NCBI RefSeq assembly: GCF_037976325.1
Contig: NZ_CP150265.1
Coordinates: forward strand, 1,855,501 to 1,919,500
DNA: 64,000 nucleotides
From: Paenibacillus sp. FSL K6-3182
GTDB lineage: Bacteria; Bacillota; Bacilli; Paenibacillales; Paenibacillaceae
Direction: 5' to 3'
Shown here: positions 42,402-51,166 of the stretch, piece after piece
How positions within the stretch are numbered: position 1 is the first letter of the stretch
Layout: every line of letters starts with the position of its first letter
Made by a program: the position numbers and the translations under genes
Notes under the pieces: generated by a model
What the model was told of the DNA's origin: nothing
The model's database searches: none
The model's input: only the letters and a program-made list of their open reading frames with translations

Positions 42402-42412
42402 TTCGACAAAAA
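42402..42412 (-). promoter_or_regulatory. Spo0A box-like site upstream of the eCIS regulatory operon
   Basis: On the minus strand the sequence reads TTTTTGTCGAATAG, a near-perfect Spo0A box (core TTGTCGAA). It lies 94-104 bases before the first gene of the partner-switching operon, in the only intergenic gap preceding it. It would link the injection system to stationary phase or sporulation. This is a short motif and could occur by chance. Confidence 0.5.
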
Positions 42413-42505
42413 TAGCAGGATTCCAACAGAATTCGTAGAACTACTAGATTCATATCTTGCTTAGTTTCTGCTCGGATAGGACAGATTCAATTTGGGGGGT
42501 AGTAA

Positions 42506-42985
42506 ATGTCGAACGATTGGCAATTTCCCATCGATCGTGAAATTAAGCTGTACAATCGGCTGGATGAGCTTCAGCGTCTGAATGAAGGGCTTGAACAAAT
42601 CGGTGCCGAGGCGGGCTGGTCTGAACGCGCAGTTCTCGACTTGTCTCTAGCATGCGAGGAGCTTGTCATCAACATTGTAAACTACGGCTTCCCATCTGGG
42701 GGAGAGCATCATATTGACGTCATTATTCAAGCTTCTCCAACCAGCGTTGAAGTGAAAATAGAAGACGGGGGCGTTCCCTTTAATCCGCTGCAGGAGGCTG
42801 ATCCTAGAGCATTATTAGAGCTCGAGCTGGAGGATCGTCCGATTGGCGGCTTGGGTATTTTTTTTGTGAAAAGGTTAATGGATGACATTCATTATGAATA
42901 TGCGGGCGGTTTGAATCGCTTCCGCATGCGCAAGCAATTCGTACTTAATAGCAATGGCGATAAGCGGGAGGAAGCAGACATATGA
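42506..42985 (+). CDS. RsbW/SpoIIAB-like anti-sigma or switch kinase
   Basis: ATP-binding protein of the partner-switching type, 159 residues. Seen: N box ACEELVINIVNYGFP at about residues 50-64, EDGGVPFNP and GGLGIFFVKRLMD (G boxes). It lacks a dimerisation His domain, so it phosphorylates a serine on a STAS antagonist, not a histidine. It overlaps the STAS gene by four bases (ATGA). No sigma factor gene is adjacent, so its target may be a sigma factor encoded elsewhere or another partner. Start ATG 42506 is behind TTGGGGGG. Confidence 0.83.
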   Translation: MSNDWQFPIDREIKLYNRLDELQRLNEGLEQIGAEAGWSERAVLDLSLACEELVINIVNYGFPSGGEHHIDVIIQASPTSVEVKIEDGGVPFNPLQEADPRALLELELEDRPIGGLGIFFVKRLMDDIHYEYAGGLNRFRMRKQFVLNSNGDKREEADI

Positions 42986-43326
42986 ACATTCAAGCAACGG
43001 AGTTAAATGGCATTACGATTATTCCACTAGAGGGAAGATTGGATGGGAATAATGCGACGATAGCGGAGCAAGCTTTCTTGAAGCTATTTGCAGAAGGCAA
43101 GCAGCAATTTATTTTTGATTTTACGAATCTGCAATACATAAGCAGTGCGGGACTGCGCGTTATACTGGTGGCGGCTAAGAAGCTTAGAGCCTCTAAAGGA
43201 CAGATGGTTTGCGCATGTCTCGGCGAGCAAGTCTATGATGTATTTGAAATGTCGGGTTTTACAACCATATTGGATATGGCGAAGACACGGGAAGAAGCGC
43301 TAGTCAAACTGGGAGCAGGGGCTTAA
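42982..43326 (+). CDS. STAS-domain anti-anti-sigma factor (RsbV/SpoIIAA-like)
   Basis: A 114-residue single STAS domain. Seen: LEGRLDGNNA near the N-terminus and the phospho-acceptor loop YISSAGLRV near residue 56, where the Ser is phosphorylated by the RsbW-like kinase and released by the PP2C phosphatase. In known systems the dephosphorylated form binds the kinase and frees its sigma factor or partner. It starts inside the end of the kinase gene (ATGA), so the two should be made in fixed ratio. Confidence 0.87.
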   Translation: MNIQATELNGITIIPLEGRLDGNNATIAEQAFLKLFAEGKQQFIFDFTNLQYISSAGLRVILVAAKKLRASKGQMVCACLGEQVYDVFEMSGFTTILDMAKTREEALVKLGAGA

Positions 43327-43363
43327 TGATGGTTCAGCTGAAGCTAGAGAGGCGGTAACGGTC

Positions 43364-44584
43364 TTGTCAGTACTCTATTTAATATTCGGAGCTGCGGGCC
43401 TTGGCGCTGCGGCATATTTATTCGTTTGCAATCGTCGTCTTACCGCAAAGCTGAGGCGTATGGAAATGCTGTTTGATTTAAGCACGCAGGTTCATTCCTC
43501 GCTGCATCAGCCGGAGCTAATAAATTCGGTAAATGCAGCAGCGAAGCAGCTTATATTCGCAGAAGAGGCAGCGGTTGGTCTGGTCGATGACTGGGATTCG
43601 CAAGATAATGAGCTTACAAAAACCATGGATCATAGCGTCGGCGATAAGGTAAGCGTGCCGATGATGGCGAGAGGCCGCAAGGTGGGTGTTCTGGAAGCAA
43701 CCGCTAAGATCGGCGGAGCTCGATTTAGTAGGGCAGATCATGAGACGCTTACTCAGTTCGCAAGGCCTCTGGCATTGGCACTGGATAATGCTAGACTCTA
43801 TGAAGCGCTTGAGGAGTCGGTGGGGGAGCTGCAAATGGCAACAGCACTCAAGGATCGCCTTGAGAATGAACTGCAAATTGCCGGCAGCATTCAGCTCAGC
43901 TTTCTTCCTACGACAATGCCTTCCTCAAATGAACCTTTTGACGTTTGTGCACTGTTGAAGTCAGCGAAAGAGGTAGGAGGCGACTTCTACAACTTTTTCA
44001 AAATAGACGAGGAGCATCTGTTTTTCACACTAGGTGACGTGTCGGATAAAGGAATACCAGCTGCGCTGTTCATGGCGATGACGCTTTCGTTAATTAAAGG
44101 GAAAATGAATGCGAAGCTGTCGCCAGGCGAGCTGCTGGAAATGGTCAACGATGAGCTTTGTACGGACAATGCGCAGCTATTCGCAACGATCATATGCGGC
44201 GTGCTGAACATTGCGACTGGCGAGGTTGTGCTTAGCGATGGCGGACATTGTACTCCTTACATTGTCAAAGCGGATGGTTCCGTTCTGCCGATTAAGCTCC
44301 CCAAAGGCATCCCGCTTGGTTCTTTCCCTGAATTCACTTATCGGAATCAGACCATCGAGCTTGAGCATGGCGATCGTTTTGTCCTCTACACCGATGGTAT
44401 TACCGAGGCTGAGAACGAACTGCAAGAGCAGTATTCCACTAGTCGTTTACAAAATTTCTTATCTCAAACGTCCGGTTATTCTAGCGCTGAAATCATCGAT
44501 GCGCTGCTGATGGACGTGTTCATGTTCGCGGACGGAGCTCCACAATCCGACGATATTGCGGTACTTTGCCTCATGCGCCGATAA
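43364..44584 (+). CDS. PP2C (SpoIIE/RsbU-type) phosphatase with GAF-like domain
   Basis: Serine phosphatase that should reactivate the STAS antagonist. Seen: one N-terminal membrane helix (about residues 3-22), a GAF-like sensing domain at about 30-150, a short coiled linker, and a SpoIIE phosphatase domain from about 170 with LLKSAKEVGGDFYNF, LGDVSDKGIPAALFMA, DGGHCTPYIV, FVLYTDGITEAEN and DDIAVLCLM, the metal-binding acidic residues of PP2C. It starts at TTG 43364; the GAGAGG 12 bases upstream is a weak support. It sits between the STAS gene and the eCIS ATPase gene with gaps of 37 and 31 bases. Confidence 0.85.
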   Translation: MSVLYLIFGAAGLGAAAYLFVCNRRLTAKLRRMEMLFDLSTQVHSSLHQPELINSVNAAAKQLIFAEEAAVGLVDDWDSQDNELTKTMDHSVGDKVSVPMMARGRKVGVLEATAKIGGARFSRADHETLTQFARPLALALDNARLYEALEESVGELQMATALKDRLENELQIAGSIQLSFLPTTMPSSNEPFDVCALLKSAKEVGGDFYNFFKIDEEHLFFTLGDVSDKGIPAALFMAMTLSLIKGKMNAKLSPGELLEMVNDELCTDNAQLFATIICGVLNIATGEVVLSDGGHCTPYIVKADGSVLPIKLPKGIPLGSFPEFTYRNQTIELEHGDRFVLYTDGITEAENELQEQYSTSRLQNFLSQTSGYSSAEIIDALLMDVFMFADGAPQSDDIAVLCLMRR

Positions 44585-44615
44585 GCGTAATGCATTCATA
44601 TAAGGGTGAACCATC

Positions 44616-46832
44616 ATGCGATTTTATGAAACAGGATTCGATTATTTACGTGACGAGCTCGCTTTGCTGGAACAAGGGCTGCGAGTTCTTCTTGCAGATT
44701 TTGAGAGCAAGGAAATCGATGGTCAAACGCCAATGTCAATGCGCGGCCTCGTCGTTAATGCTATCGATATAGAACGATCGTTTCTAGGAAACGAGTCTTT
44801 ACAGGAAGTAGATGCACTAGCTTCGTTTAGACAATTTCGATTAGAAGCGGAACGACAGTTTTCACAGCAGATCCATGACAGCGTAAGCGAGGGAGCAAGG
44901 CTCCCGTTCGCTTATTTGTCATGGACTCTTCGTCTTTCGACATGGGAAAAACGCTGCGTTATGTTATGCCTTGCAGCTGAGCTTGATTCACGTTATGAAA
45001 GCTGGTTTGGCTATTTGAATGACGACGTTACGCTGCGGGTGCCTACTGCGGAGCTTGCGCTGCGATTGTTAGGAGATTCGAAAGAAGAGTTTTTTCATGC
45101 TCGTTCGCTGCTCGCAGGTTATTCGACCCTTGGCAGATTTGTGCTGAGATCAGGCAGAGCGGCAGTACCTACTGAGAGAAGCATGCTGAAGCAGCCGCTG
45201 CGCATGGACGCCCGTATTATCTCGTTTCTGCTGGATACTGAAAAGCTGGATTCCAGAATTGAAGACGCTTGTACCTTATACGATGGGGCGAGGTCAGCTC
45301 CAGAGCTGGCGTTTAATTTCGAGCTTCAAGACATGCTGCTGCAAATTGTGCAAAGGGAACGATCCTTCAAGGGAGACAAAGCATTCACTCAAGATGATGA
45401 GAATGAGCAGTATGAAATACCGTTTATTCAGTTAAGCGGACCTTCGGGCGCCGGCAAAAAGCTGCATGCCAGACATCTGGCTCAGTCTTTGGAGCAGCCG
45501 CTGCTGCTTGTCAAGCTAGACAAGCTTGCTAAGGATGAAGATGCGATGACGGAGCAGTTGAACAATATTGTACGTGAATCGCTCTTATCTGTAGCTGTTT
45601 TATGCTTCGATGAGGGGGAGGGTGAAAGAAGCGCAGCTGAGGGCTGGCCTCATCAGCAGGAAAGGGTTCGCAAGGCGCTTGCTAACTATATAGAATTAGC
45701 AAGGCTCCCTGTCGTGTTATGGCTGACGCGTGTAGAAAGGCGTGCCTCACAGCTGCCGCTTCCAGCGTTTTCTGCATTAACGAGCCACACTGTGCATGTT
45801 CCTAACGCAGAAGTGCGATTGCAGCTCTGGCAGCGCTGCAGCGATGAAAGAGCGGATCGTAGTCTGCTCAGACATTTAGCCGATAAGTATGCTTTTACAG
45901 CTGGGCAGATCGAGGGAATGAGCAAACAAGCAGATCGCCTAGCTTACCATCACAAGCACGAGTTCCCTACACTTGATGATTATGCCCATGCCTCGCGAAC
46001 ACAGGTTCAGCATCGTTTGTCCGAGCTTGCGGAGAAGCAACGGCTAGTTCGGCGATGGGATGATCTGATATTGCCAGAGGAGCCGATGGAGCTTCTTAAG
46101 GATGCGTGCAGCAGGCATAAGCATAGCGAAACGGTGTTTAATCGATGGGGCTTTGGTCATAAGCTGCCTTATGGGCGAGGCTTAAGCATGTTGTTTGCTG
46201 GGCCTCCTGGCACGGGCAAAACGATGGCAGCTGAGGTCGTTGCGGGAGAGATGGGTCTAGAGCTTTACCGTATTGATCTGTCGCGCGTTGTGAGCAAATA
46301 TATCGGAGAAACGGAAAAAAACTTGAGAGAGCTGTTTGCTGAAGCGGAAAGCAGCGGGGCTGTCCTGTTTTTTGACGAAGGAGACTCCTTGTTCGGCAAA
46401 CGAACGGAAGTAAAAGATTCAAATGATAGATTCGCGAACATGGAGGCATCCTATCTTCTGCAGCGCATTGAAAGTTTCGAGGGTATATCGATTCTAGCAA
46501 CCAATTTACTGCAAAATATGGACGAAGCCTTTTTGCGAAGAATGCAGGTAATCGTTAACTTTCCATTCCCGGATGCAGCCCATCGGGAGCAAATTTTCCG
46601 CTCGCTGCTGCCTAAGGATGCGCCGCTTGATCCTGACCTTGATCTGTCATTTCTAGCAGCGCGCATAGATGCATCAGGCGGTCATATTAAAAATATTGTC
46701 CTGTCTGCCGCGTTTATGGCTGCCTCGGAGCAAGCTCCAATCGGCATGAGGCATATGGTCCGTGCGACACGTCAAGAGCTCCACAAGATGGGGAAAATTG
46801 TCGTGAAAGAATCGTTCGAACCATATAACTAG
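44616..46832 (+). CDS. AAA+ ATPase of contractile injection system (Afp15/PVC15-like)
   Basis: 738-residue cytoplasmic ATPase of the type encoded in nearly all eCIS loci; it is needed for assembly. Seen: N-terminal region of about 200 residues typical of the family, a degenerate AAA module in the middle whose P-loop reads SGPSGAGKKL (lacking the final Thr/Ser), and a complete C-terminal AAA module with FAGPPGTGKTMAAEVVAGE, VLFFDEGDSLFGKR (Walker B) and a sensor/arginine-finger region FLRRMQV. It is the last gene of the regulatory operon, followed by a separate promoter for the structural genes. In many loci this gene stands at the end of the cluster, here it is at the start. Start ATG 44616. 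Confidence 0.85.
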   Translation: MRFYETGFDYLRDELALLEQGLRVLLADFESKEIDGQTPMSMRGLVVNAIDIERSFLGNESLQEVDALASFRQFRLEAERQFSQQIHDSVSEGARLPFAYLSWTLRLSTWEKRCVMLCLAAELDSRYESWFGYLNDDVTLRVPTAELALRLLGDSKEEFFHARSLLAGYSTLGRFVLRSGRAAVPTERSMLKQPLRMDARIISFLLDTEKLDSRIEDACTLYDGARSAPELAFNFELQDMLLQIVQRERSFKGDKAFTQDDENEQYEIPFIQLSGPSGAGKKLHARHLAQSLEQPLLLVKLDKLAKDEDAMTEQLNNIVRESLLSVAVLCFDEGEGERSAAEGWPHQQERVRKALANYIELARLPVVLWLTRVERRASQLPLPAFSALTSHTVHVPNAEVRLQLWQRCSDERADRSLLRHLADKYAFTAGQIEGMSKQADRLAYHHKHEFPTLDDYAHASRTQVQHRLSELAEKQRLVRRWDDLILPEEPMELLKDACSRHKHSETVFNRWGFGHKLPYGRGLSMLFAGPPGTGKTMAAEVVAGEMGLELYRIDLSRVVSKYIGETEKNLRELFAEAESSGAVLFFDEGDSLFGKRTEVKDSNDRFANMEASYLLQRIESFEGISILATNLLQNMDEAFLRRMQVIVNFPFPDAAHREQIFRSLLPKDAPLDPDLDLSFLAARIDASGGHIKNIVLSAAFMAASEQAPIGMRHMVRATRQELHKMGKIVVKESFEPYN

Positions 46833-46927
46833 CAAGTTTTTCTCAATAATTTGTTGTAAAATGTAGTAATTTTACTGAATTTGGTTCGCGAAGTCAGGAA
46901 AATTGACATAAATTGAGTAATTTTGCG

Positions 46928-46956
46928 TAGTCAATTGGTATTAGAGAAGCTATAAT
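46928..46956 (+). promoter_or_regulatory. Promoter of the eCIS structural genes
   Basis: TAGTCA (46928-46933, four of six consensus positions), 17 bases, perfect TATAAT (46951-46956). It lies 44 bases before the DUF4255 gene. The sequence from 46833 to 46927 is AT-rich with no other recognised element. Confidence 0.55.
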
Positions 46957-46999
46957 AGAAATCGAATACCATTTTGATTTTTTTGGGAGTGATAGGCTG

Positions 47000-47578
47000 A
47001 TGGGTGGATATACGGTTATTGCGGATTTGGAAGCCAGCATGCTGCGCTTGCTACGTGATCATCTTACGCCTGACCCAGTGCCGCGTCCCGAGTTGATCGG
47101 AATGGCTTCGCCCCGGGATGCAGGCGATCTAGCTCTTTCCTTGTTTTTGTTCAACGTTAAGGAAAATGGCGAATCTCGCCGGACGGGCATGGTGGATCGT
47201 GGAGGTGTGCTTCAGTACCCGCCGCAAGCGCTTGATTTTTATTTTTTAATGACAGCGCATTCGAGTGCGAATCGATTAACGCGTGCATTGGACGAGCATC
47301 GGATATTAGGTCGTGCTATGCAGGTCTTTTATGATAACGCCGTGCTCAGCGGTACATATCTTGAAGGCACGCTTGCTGAAGGAAACGGTGCGATAAGGAT
47401 GAGTCTAGTCAGCATGGAAGGCGAAGATTTACTGAAGCTTTGGCAGTTCGGTGATACGCCGTACAAGCTTTCTGTCGTCTATCGCGTAGGCCCAGTCATG
47501 CTCGATTCGAATCGTGTGAAGCCGGTTTCGCGAGTTGTCGAGCGTCATATTGTGCTTGAGGAAAAGGACGGTGGCTAA
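47000..47578 (+). CDS. DUF4255 protein (eCIS Afp16/PVC16-like terminator protein)
   Basis: 192 residues, matching the DUF4255 domain that forms the N-terminal part of Pvc16, the tube/sheath terminating cap. Seen: IADLEASMLRLLRDHL at the start, LSLFLFNVKENGESRR, the block LDFYFLMTAHSS near residue 80 and HRILGRAMQVFYD. The length equals that of the domain alone. It begins the structural operon. Start ATG 47000 is behind GGGAGTG. It ends two bases before the next gene. Confidence 0.83.
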   Translation: MGGYTVIADLEASMLRLLRDHLTPDPVPRPELIGMASPRDAGDLALSLFLFNVKENGESRRTGMVDRGGVLQYPPQALDFYFLMTAHSSANRLTRALDEHRILGRAMQVFYDNAVLSGTYLEGTLAEGNGAIRMSLVSMEGEDLLKLWQFGDTPYKLSVVYRVGPVMLDSNRVKPVSRVVERHIVLEEKDGG

Positions 47579-47579
47579 T

Positions 47580-48371
47580 ATGTCACACCATCGTTCAACG
47601 AGGGTAACTCGCTGCTCGCTTGTTGTATCGCCAGTTGACGTATGGACAAGAAGGCTGCTTGCACCTTCCGCGTTATCCGTTTCACTTGAGGGCATTCATA
47701 AGAAACCCATTCGGAAGCCTGACGGGACCTTTCTGTTTCTTGACCTTCCCTCTGGCAGCTATGTGCTCTCCGTTACCTCATCTGTATTTATACCCTACAG
47801 GAAACAGATTGAAACCGCTTCTATTTCAAAATTATACCCAATGATTACAGTACCGCTTTTGCCTAGTCCCAAATATGCTTATCCTGCAGATTCGACAGCT
47901 GTCACCTTTGAGTTATGTAATGCTGCTAGAAGACCTTGTGCTGATGCTGAGGTTTGGGCTTACATATGCGAGGATGCCGCAGCACGAGGTAGAATTATGC
48001 AAGATTCGCTGCTTGCTGGTGCAGATACAGCAGCAGTGGGGCAGTTGCAGGGACAGACGGTTGCAGGCGAGAGCTTGCTGCTTCGCGGTCAAGGCAATGA
48101 GGAGCTTGTGCGTGTAGCTGAGATTTTGCCCGGCAATGGACTGCGATTCGAGCAGCCATTGAAGGAAAACTATCGAAGAGGCGCGCTATTATTGCCTGCT
48201 GTACAAACGAGCAGTGCAAACAATGGTATTGTTATCCTTCCATTCCGCGGCATACTGCCGAAGAGCTTTCCTATTAAAGTGTTTGCAATCAATGAACATG
48301 GCAGCGCTGCGACCGAGTTGACGGCGCAAGCGGGTGAAGTAGTATCAGCGCAGACTTTAGTCCTTCAGTAG
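47580..48371 (+). CDS. eCIS-linked protein with carboxypeptidase-regulatory-like domain
   Basis: Unknown 263-residue protein next to the DUF4255 gene. Seen: an N-terminal beta domain resembling the carboxypeptidase regulatory / prealbumin type (PDGTFLFLDLPSGSYVLSV), and a C-terminal part that is hydrophilic with VAEILPGNGLRFEQPLKENYRRGALLLPA, a motif also seen in several other eCIS-linked proteins as far as I can recall. The start ATG 47580 follows AAAGGACGGTGG; a longer frame from 47535 is only an overlap with the DUF4255 gene. It may be a cap or fibre-attachment accessory. Its function is unknown. Confidence 0.6.
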   Translation: MSHHRSTRVTRCSLVVSPVDVWTRRLLAPSALSVSLEGIHKKPIRKPDGTFLFLDLPSGSYVLSVTSSVFIPYRKQIETASISKLYPMITVPLLPSPKYAYPADSTAVTFELCNAARRPCADAEVWAYICEDAAARGRIMQDSLLAGADTAAVGQLQGQTVAGESLLLRGQGNEELVRVAEILPGNGLRFEQPLKENYRRGALLLPAVQTSSANNGIVILPFRGILPKSFPIKVFAINEHGSAATELTAQAGEVVSAQTLVLQ

Positions 48372-48473
48372 GATTAGCTATTCTGACGCATTCCAATTGG
48401 TCTTGGGGTTGACGCGGGAGAAATATGCCTGCCATTACCTAATACATAAATAGATTCAGAGAGGAGATCACAC

Positions 48474-50186
48474 ATGGCTGAGTATTTATCGCCAGGCGTC
48501 TATGTGGAGGAATTTGAGAGCGGCGCCAAACCACTGGAAGGTGTTAGTACGAGCACAGCGGGCTTTATTGGGCTTGCTGCTCGCGGACCAGTCGAGGGTT
48601 TACCGCAGCTTATTACAAGTCCAGCTGATTTTGGACGTGTATATGGTTCCTATTTATCTGAAAATGCTTTTGGCTCATACCGTTTTCTTGCGCATGCGGT
48701 TAATCAGTTTTTCACAAACGGAGGCTCCCGCTGCTTCATTTCCCGGGTAGCGCCGTCAGATGCCAAAACAGCCTCTAACGAAGCTCAGAAGGATGCGGTT
48801 CTCTCCATTACCGCCAAAAATCCAGGCGCTTGGGGCAATCAAATTCGTGCTGTTGTTGTGCCTGCAAGCAAAGCAAAAACCCCGATCTTTGAAGCAAGCG
48901 AAGGCAATCGTTACCGCGTGAAAAACGCTGCTGGCTTTTATGCTGGAGATGTGGTCGTTTTTACAAATGGTACAGAGAAGCAATACAACCGCATCATTTC
49001 TGTTCATGATCAAGTGATTGAGCTTGCAGAAGCACTTAGCGGCGATGTAGTGGATACGGCTCTAGTTCCAACTAAAGTACTGAGTTCCTCGGAGTTTACG
49101 ATTAACGTGCTTTACGGAACGGAGTCGGAAACCTACGAGAAAGCATCACTAAATCCAGAGGCTCCAAACTATGTGGAGAAGCTGGTATCCCGCTCGAATA
49201 TCGTAAGCGTACAAGTACTAAAGGCATCGGAAGAGAGCATTGCTCCGCTAGAGCAAATTGCTGGTTCTGAGCTTGCCGTATTTGAAATTCTGCTTGCGGG
49301 CGGCAGTGATGGTTCTGCTACAAGCTTGTCGGCTGCTGATTTTATCGGCGAAGACTTTGGTCCAGGCAGAAGAACAGGCATCCAGTCGTTTATCGACAAC
49401 GATGTTGTCAGCATCATGGCGATTCCAGGTGTAACCGATCCTAACGTACAGCTGTCGCTGGTTGCTCATTGCGAAAGCTTGGGAAGCCGCTTTGCGATTC
49501 TTGATCTTCCTCGCGAAGTAACGAAGGTACAGGATGTGCTTGCTCATCGTGATTTGTTCGATTCAAGCTATTGCGCACTGTATAATCCATGGCTGCAAGT
49601 GTTTGACCCGCTTGACAAACGCAATATTTTCATCCCGCCATCTGGTACAATCGCTGGGGTATATGCTCGTTCTGACACGACACGCGGCGTACAAAAGGCG
49701 CCTGCCAACGAAACGCTTCGCGGTGTAGTAGGCCTAGACGTTCAATATAACAATGGCGAGCAGGATATTCTTAACCCAGCAGGCGTCAACTTGATTCGTG
49801 CTTTTACAGGTCAAGGCATTCGCGTATGGGGCGCTCGTACATGTTCATCCAATACACTTTGGAAATATATCAACGTACGCCGCTTATTCATTTTCATCGA
49901 AGGTTCGATCATGAATGGATCAAGCTGGGTTGTATTCGAACCCAATACCGAGCAGCTATGGGCCCGGGTTCAGCGCACGATTGACGCATTCTTAACTCGT
50001 GTATGGCGTGACGGAGCATTGTCCGGTACAAGCCCGTCTGAAGCATTTTATATTGAAATTGGACGTTCAACGATGACACAGGATGACATCGACAATGGAC
50101 GATTGATTTGTGTAATCGGCGTAGCGCCGGTGAAACCAGCTGAATTCGTCGTATTCCGCATCACGCAAAAAACAGGTTCGGAATAG
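48474..50186 (+). CDS. Contractile tail sheath protein (Afp2-like)
   Basis: Main sheath protein of the injection system, 570 residues. Seen: the conserved N-terminus LSPGVYVEEFESGAKPLEG, GVSTSTAGFIGLAARGPVE, SRCFISRVA and a C-terminal FIEGSIMNGSSWVVFEPN, QRTIDAFLTRVWRDGAL and DIDNGRLICVIGVAPVKPAEFVVFRI, all typical of phage/eCIS sheaths. Canonical Afp loci carry two or three sheath genes; only this one lies in the window. Start ATG 48474 is behind GAGAGGAGA. It is followed by the first tube protein 38 bases later. Confidence 0.93.
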   Translation: MAEYLSPGVYVEEFESGAKPLEGVSTSTAGFIGLAARGPVEGLPQLITSPADFGRVYGSYLSENAFGSYRFLAHAVNQFFTNGGSRCFISRVAPSDAKTASNEAQKDAVLSITAKNPGAWGNQIRAVVVPASKAKTPIFEASEGNRYRVKNAAGFYAGDVVVFTNGTEKQYNRIISVHDQVIELAEALSGDVVDTALVPTKVLSSSEFTINVLYGTESETYEKASLNPEAPNYVEKLVSRSNIVSVQVLKASEESIAPLEQIAGSELAVFEILLAGGSDGSATSLSAADFIGEDFGPGRRTGIQSFIDNDVVSIMAIPGVTDPNVQLSLVAHCESLGSRFAILDLPREVTKVQDVLAHRDLFDSSYCALYNPWLQVFDPLDKRNIFIPPSGTIAGVYARSDTTRGVQKAPANETLRGVVGLDVQYNNGEQDILNPAGVNLIRAFTGQGIRVWGARTCSSNTLWKYINVRRLFIFIEGSIMNGSSWVVFEPNTEQLWARVQRTIDAFLTRVWRDGALSGTSPSEAFYIEIGRSTMTQDDIDNGRLICVIGVAPVKPAEFVVFRITQKTGSE

Positions 50187-50224
50187 TCATTAGCTTCCAT
50201 ATCGAATAACGGAAGGGGATCCAC

Positions 50225-50659
50225 ATGCCAGGAGATCGTATTGATCCATATCGCAATTTTAGATTTCGTGTAGAAGTAGAAGGTCTTGAGCAAGCAGGAT
50301 TTAGCGAGGTTTCCGGTTTTGAGGCAACCTTTGATGTGGTCGAATACCGCGAGGGCAACGAGGTTATTACACCTCGCAAGCTTCCAGGCTTAATCAAGTA
50401 CGGCAACATTTCACTGAAATGGGGCACGACTGAATCGATGGAGCTGTATGATTGGCTTCAAGAATGCGCCGAAGGAACGATTGAGCGCAAAACGATTACG
50501 ATCATCGCGCTTGACGAAGAAGGCGAAGACGTGGCTACTTGGCAGGTTATCGAAGCTTGGCCTGTTAAATATACTGCGCCTACCTTCAATGGTACCGGCA
50601 ATGATATTGCGCTAGAGCTGATTGAATTCGCTCATGAGGGTTTAACGCGCACCGCATAG
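50225..50659 (+). CDS. Inner tube protein 1 (Afp1-like)
   Basis: 144-residue tube protein of the T4 gp19-like / Hcp-fold group. Seen: DPYRNFRFRVEVEGLEQAGFSEVSGFEA near the N-terminus (the FRVEV and FSEVSG motifs of the family), VEYREGNEV, KLPGLIKYGNISLKWG and ALELIEFAHEGLTR. Hexameric rings of this protein form the needle inside the sheath. It is placed just after the sheath gene, and a strong hairpin at 50689-50736 separates the pair from the rest, consistent with high need for both. Start ATG 50225 is behind GAAGGGGA. Confidence 0.92.
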   Translation: MPGDRIDPYRNFRFRVEVEGLEQAGFSEVSGFEATFDVVEYREGNEVITPRKLPGLIKYGNISLKWGTTESMELYDWLQECAEGTIERKTITIIALDEEGEDVATWQVIEAWPVKYTAPTFNGTGNDIALELIEFAHEGLTRTA

Positions 50660-50688
50660 AAATGAGTAATTAAAGCTGGTTTATGGCG

Positions 50689-50738
50689 AACAAGGGAGGT
50701 CAGCAGGCGAGAAATCGTTTGCTCCTCTCTTGTTTTCC
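50689..50738 (+). terminator. Attenuating hairpin after the sheath-tube pair
   Basis: AACAAGGGAGG (50689-50699) pairs over 11 positions (one G-U) with CCTCTCTTGTT (50724-50734), with an inner AGCA / TGCT stem, and a short T-rich tail. It stands inside the structural operon and could let only part of the transcripts continue, so that sheath and tube are made in excess over the baseplate parts. Confidence 0.7.
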
Positions 50739-50785
50739 GCTTTTCTAGAAATTGATTCTATTTTACATATTGGAGTGATAACCGG

Positions 50786-51166
50786 ATGGCGTTTCAAACG
50801 GAATATGAATTTGAATTGCCTCGCGGCTACGTGGATGATCAAGGCAATCTCCACCGCCGGGGTGTTATGCGGCTTGCTACAGCAGCTGATGAAATTTTAC
50901 CGATGAAGGACCCGCGCGTACAATCCAACCCTAGTTATTTGACCGTTATTTTGATGGCTAGAGTGGTAACAAAGCTTGGGGACGTTAGGCATATTGATAC
51001 GAAGCTAATCGAGAAGCTGTTTACGGCAGATCTTGCTTATTTGCAAAATCTATATCGTCAGATTAATGACTTAGAGGCGCCTAAGGTGCTTACCGCTTGT
51101 CCGAAATGTGACCAGGAGTTTGAGGTGGCTGTCGATTTTTTGTCCTTAACGGAAGCTCTCTCTTAG
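50786..51166 (+). CDS. Tail assembly protein with Zn-ribbon-like CPKC
   Basis: 126-residue protein of the phage tail assembly type found between tube genes in eCIS loci. Seen: FELPRGYVDDQGNLHRRGVMRLATAADEILPM (typical N-terminal motif), LTVILMARVVTKLGDVRHIDTKLIEKLF and a C-terminal CPKCDQEFE with two Cys that may bind metal. It ends ALS with a TAG at 51164-51166. Its end overlaps in the -1 frame a second open stretch that lacks a start codon, with a slippery heptamer in the overlap. It may thus be made both alone and as a longer fusion, like the G/GT chaperones of phage tails. Confidence 0.78.
   Translation: MAFQTEYEFELPRGYVDDQGNLHRRGVMRLATAADEILPMKDPRVQSNPSYLTVILMARVVTKLGDVRHIDTKLIEKLFTADLAYLQNLYRQINDLEAPKVLTACPKCDQEFEVAVDFLSLTEALS

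Noticed and set aside
48409..48445. TTGACG with TAATAC as a promoter before the sheath gene
   Set aside because: The spacing between the elements is 25 bases, too long for a SigA-type promoter.
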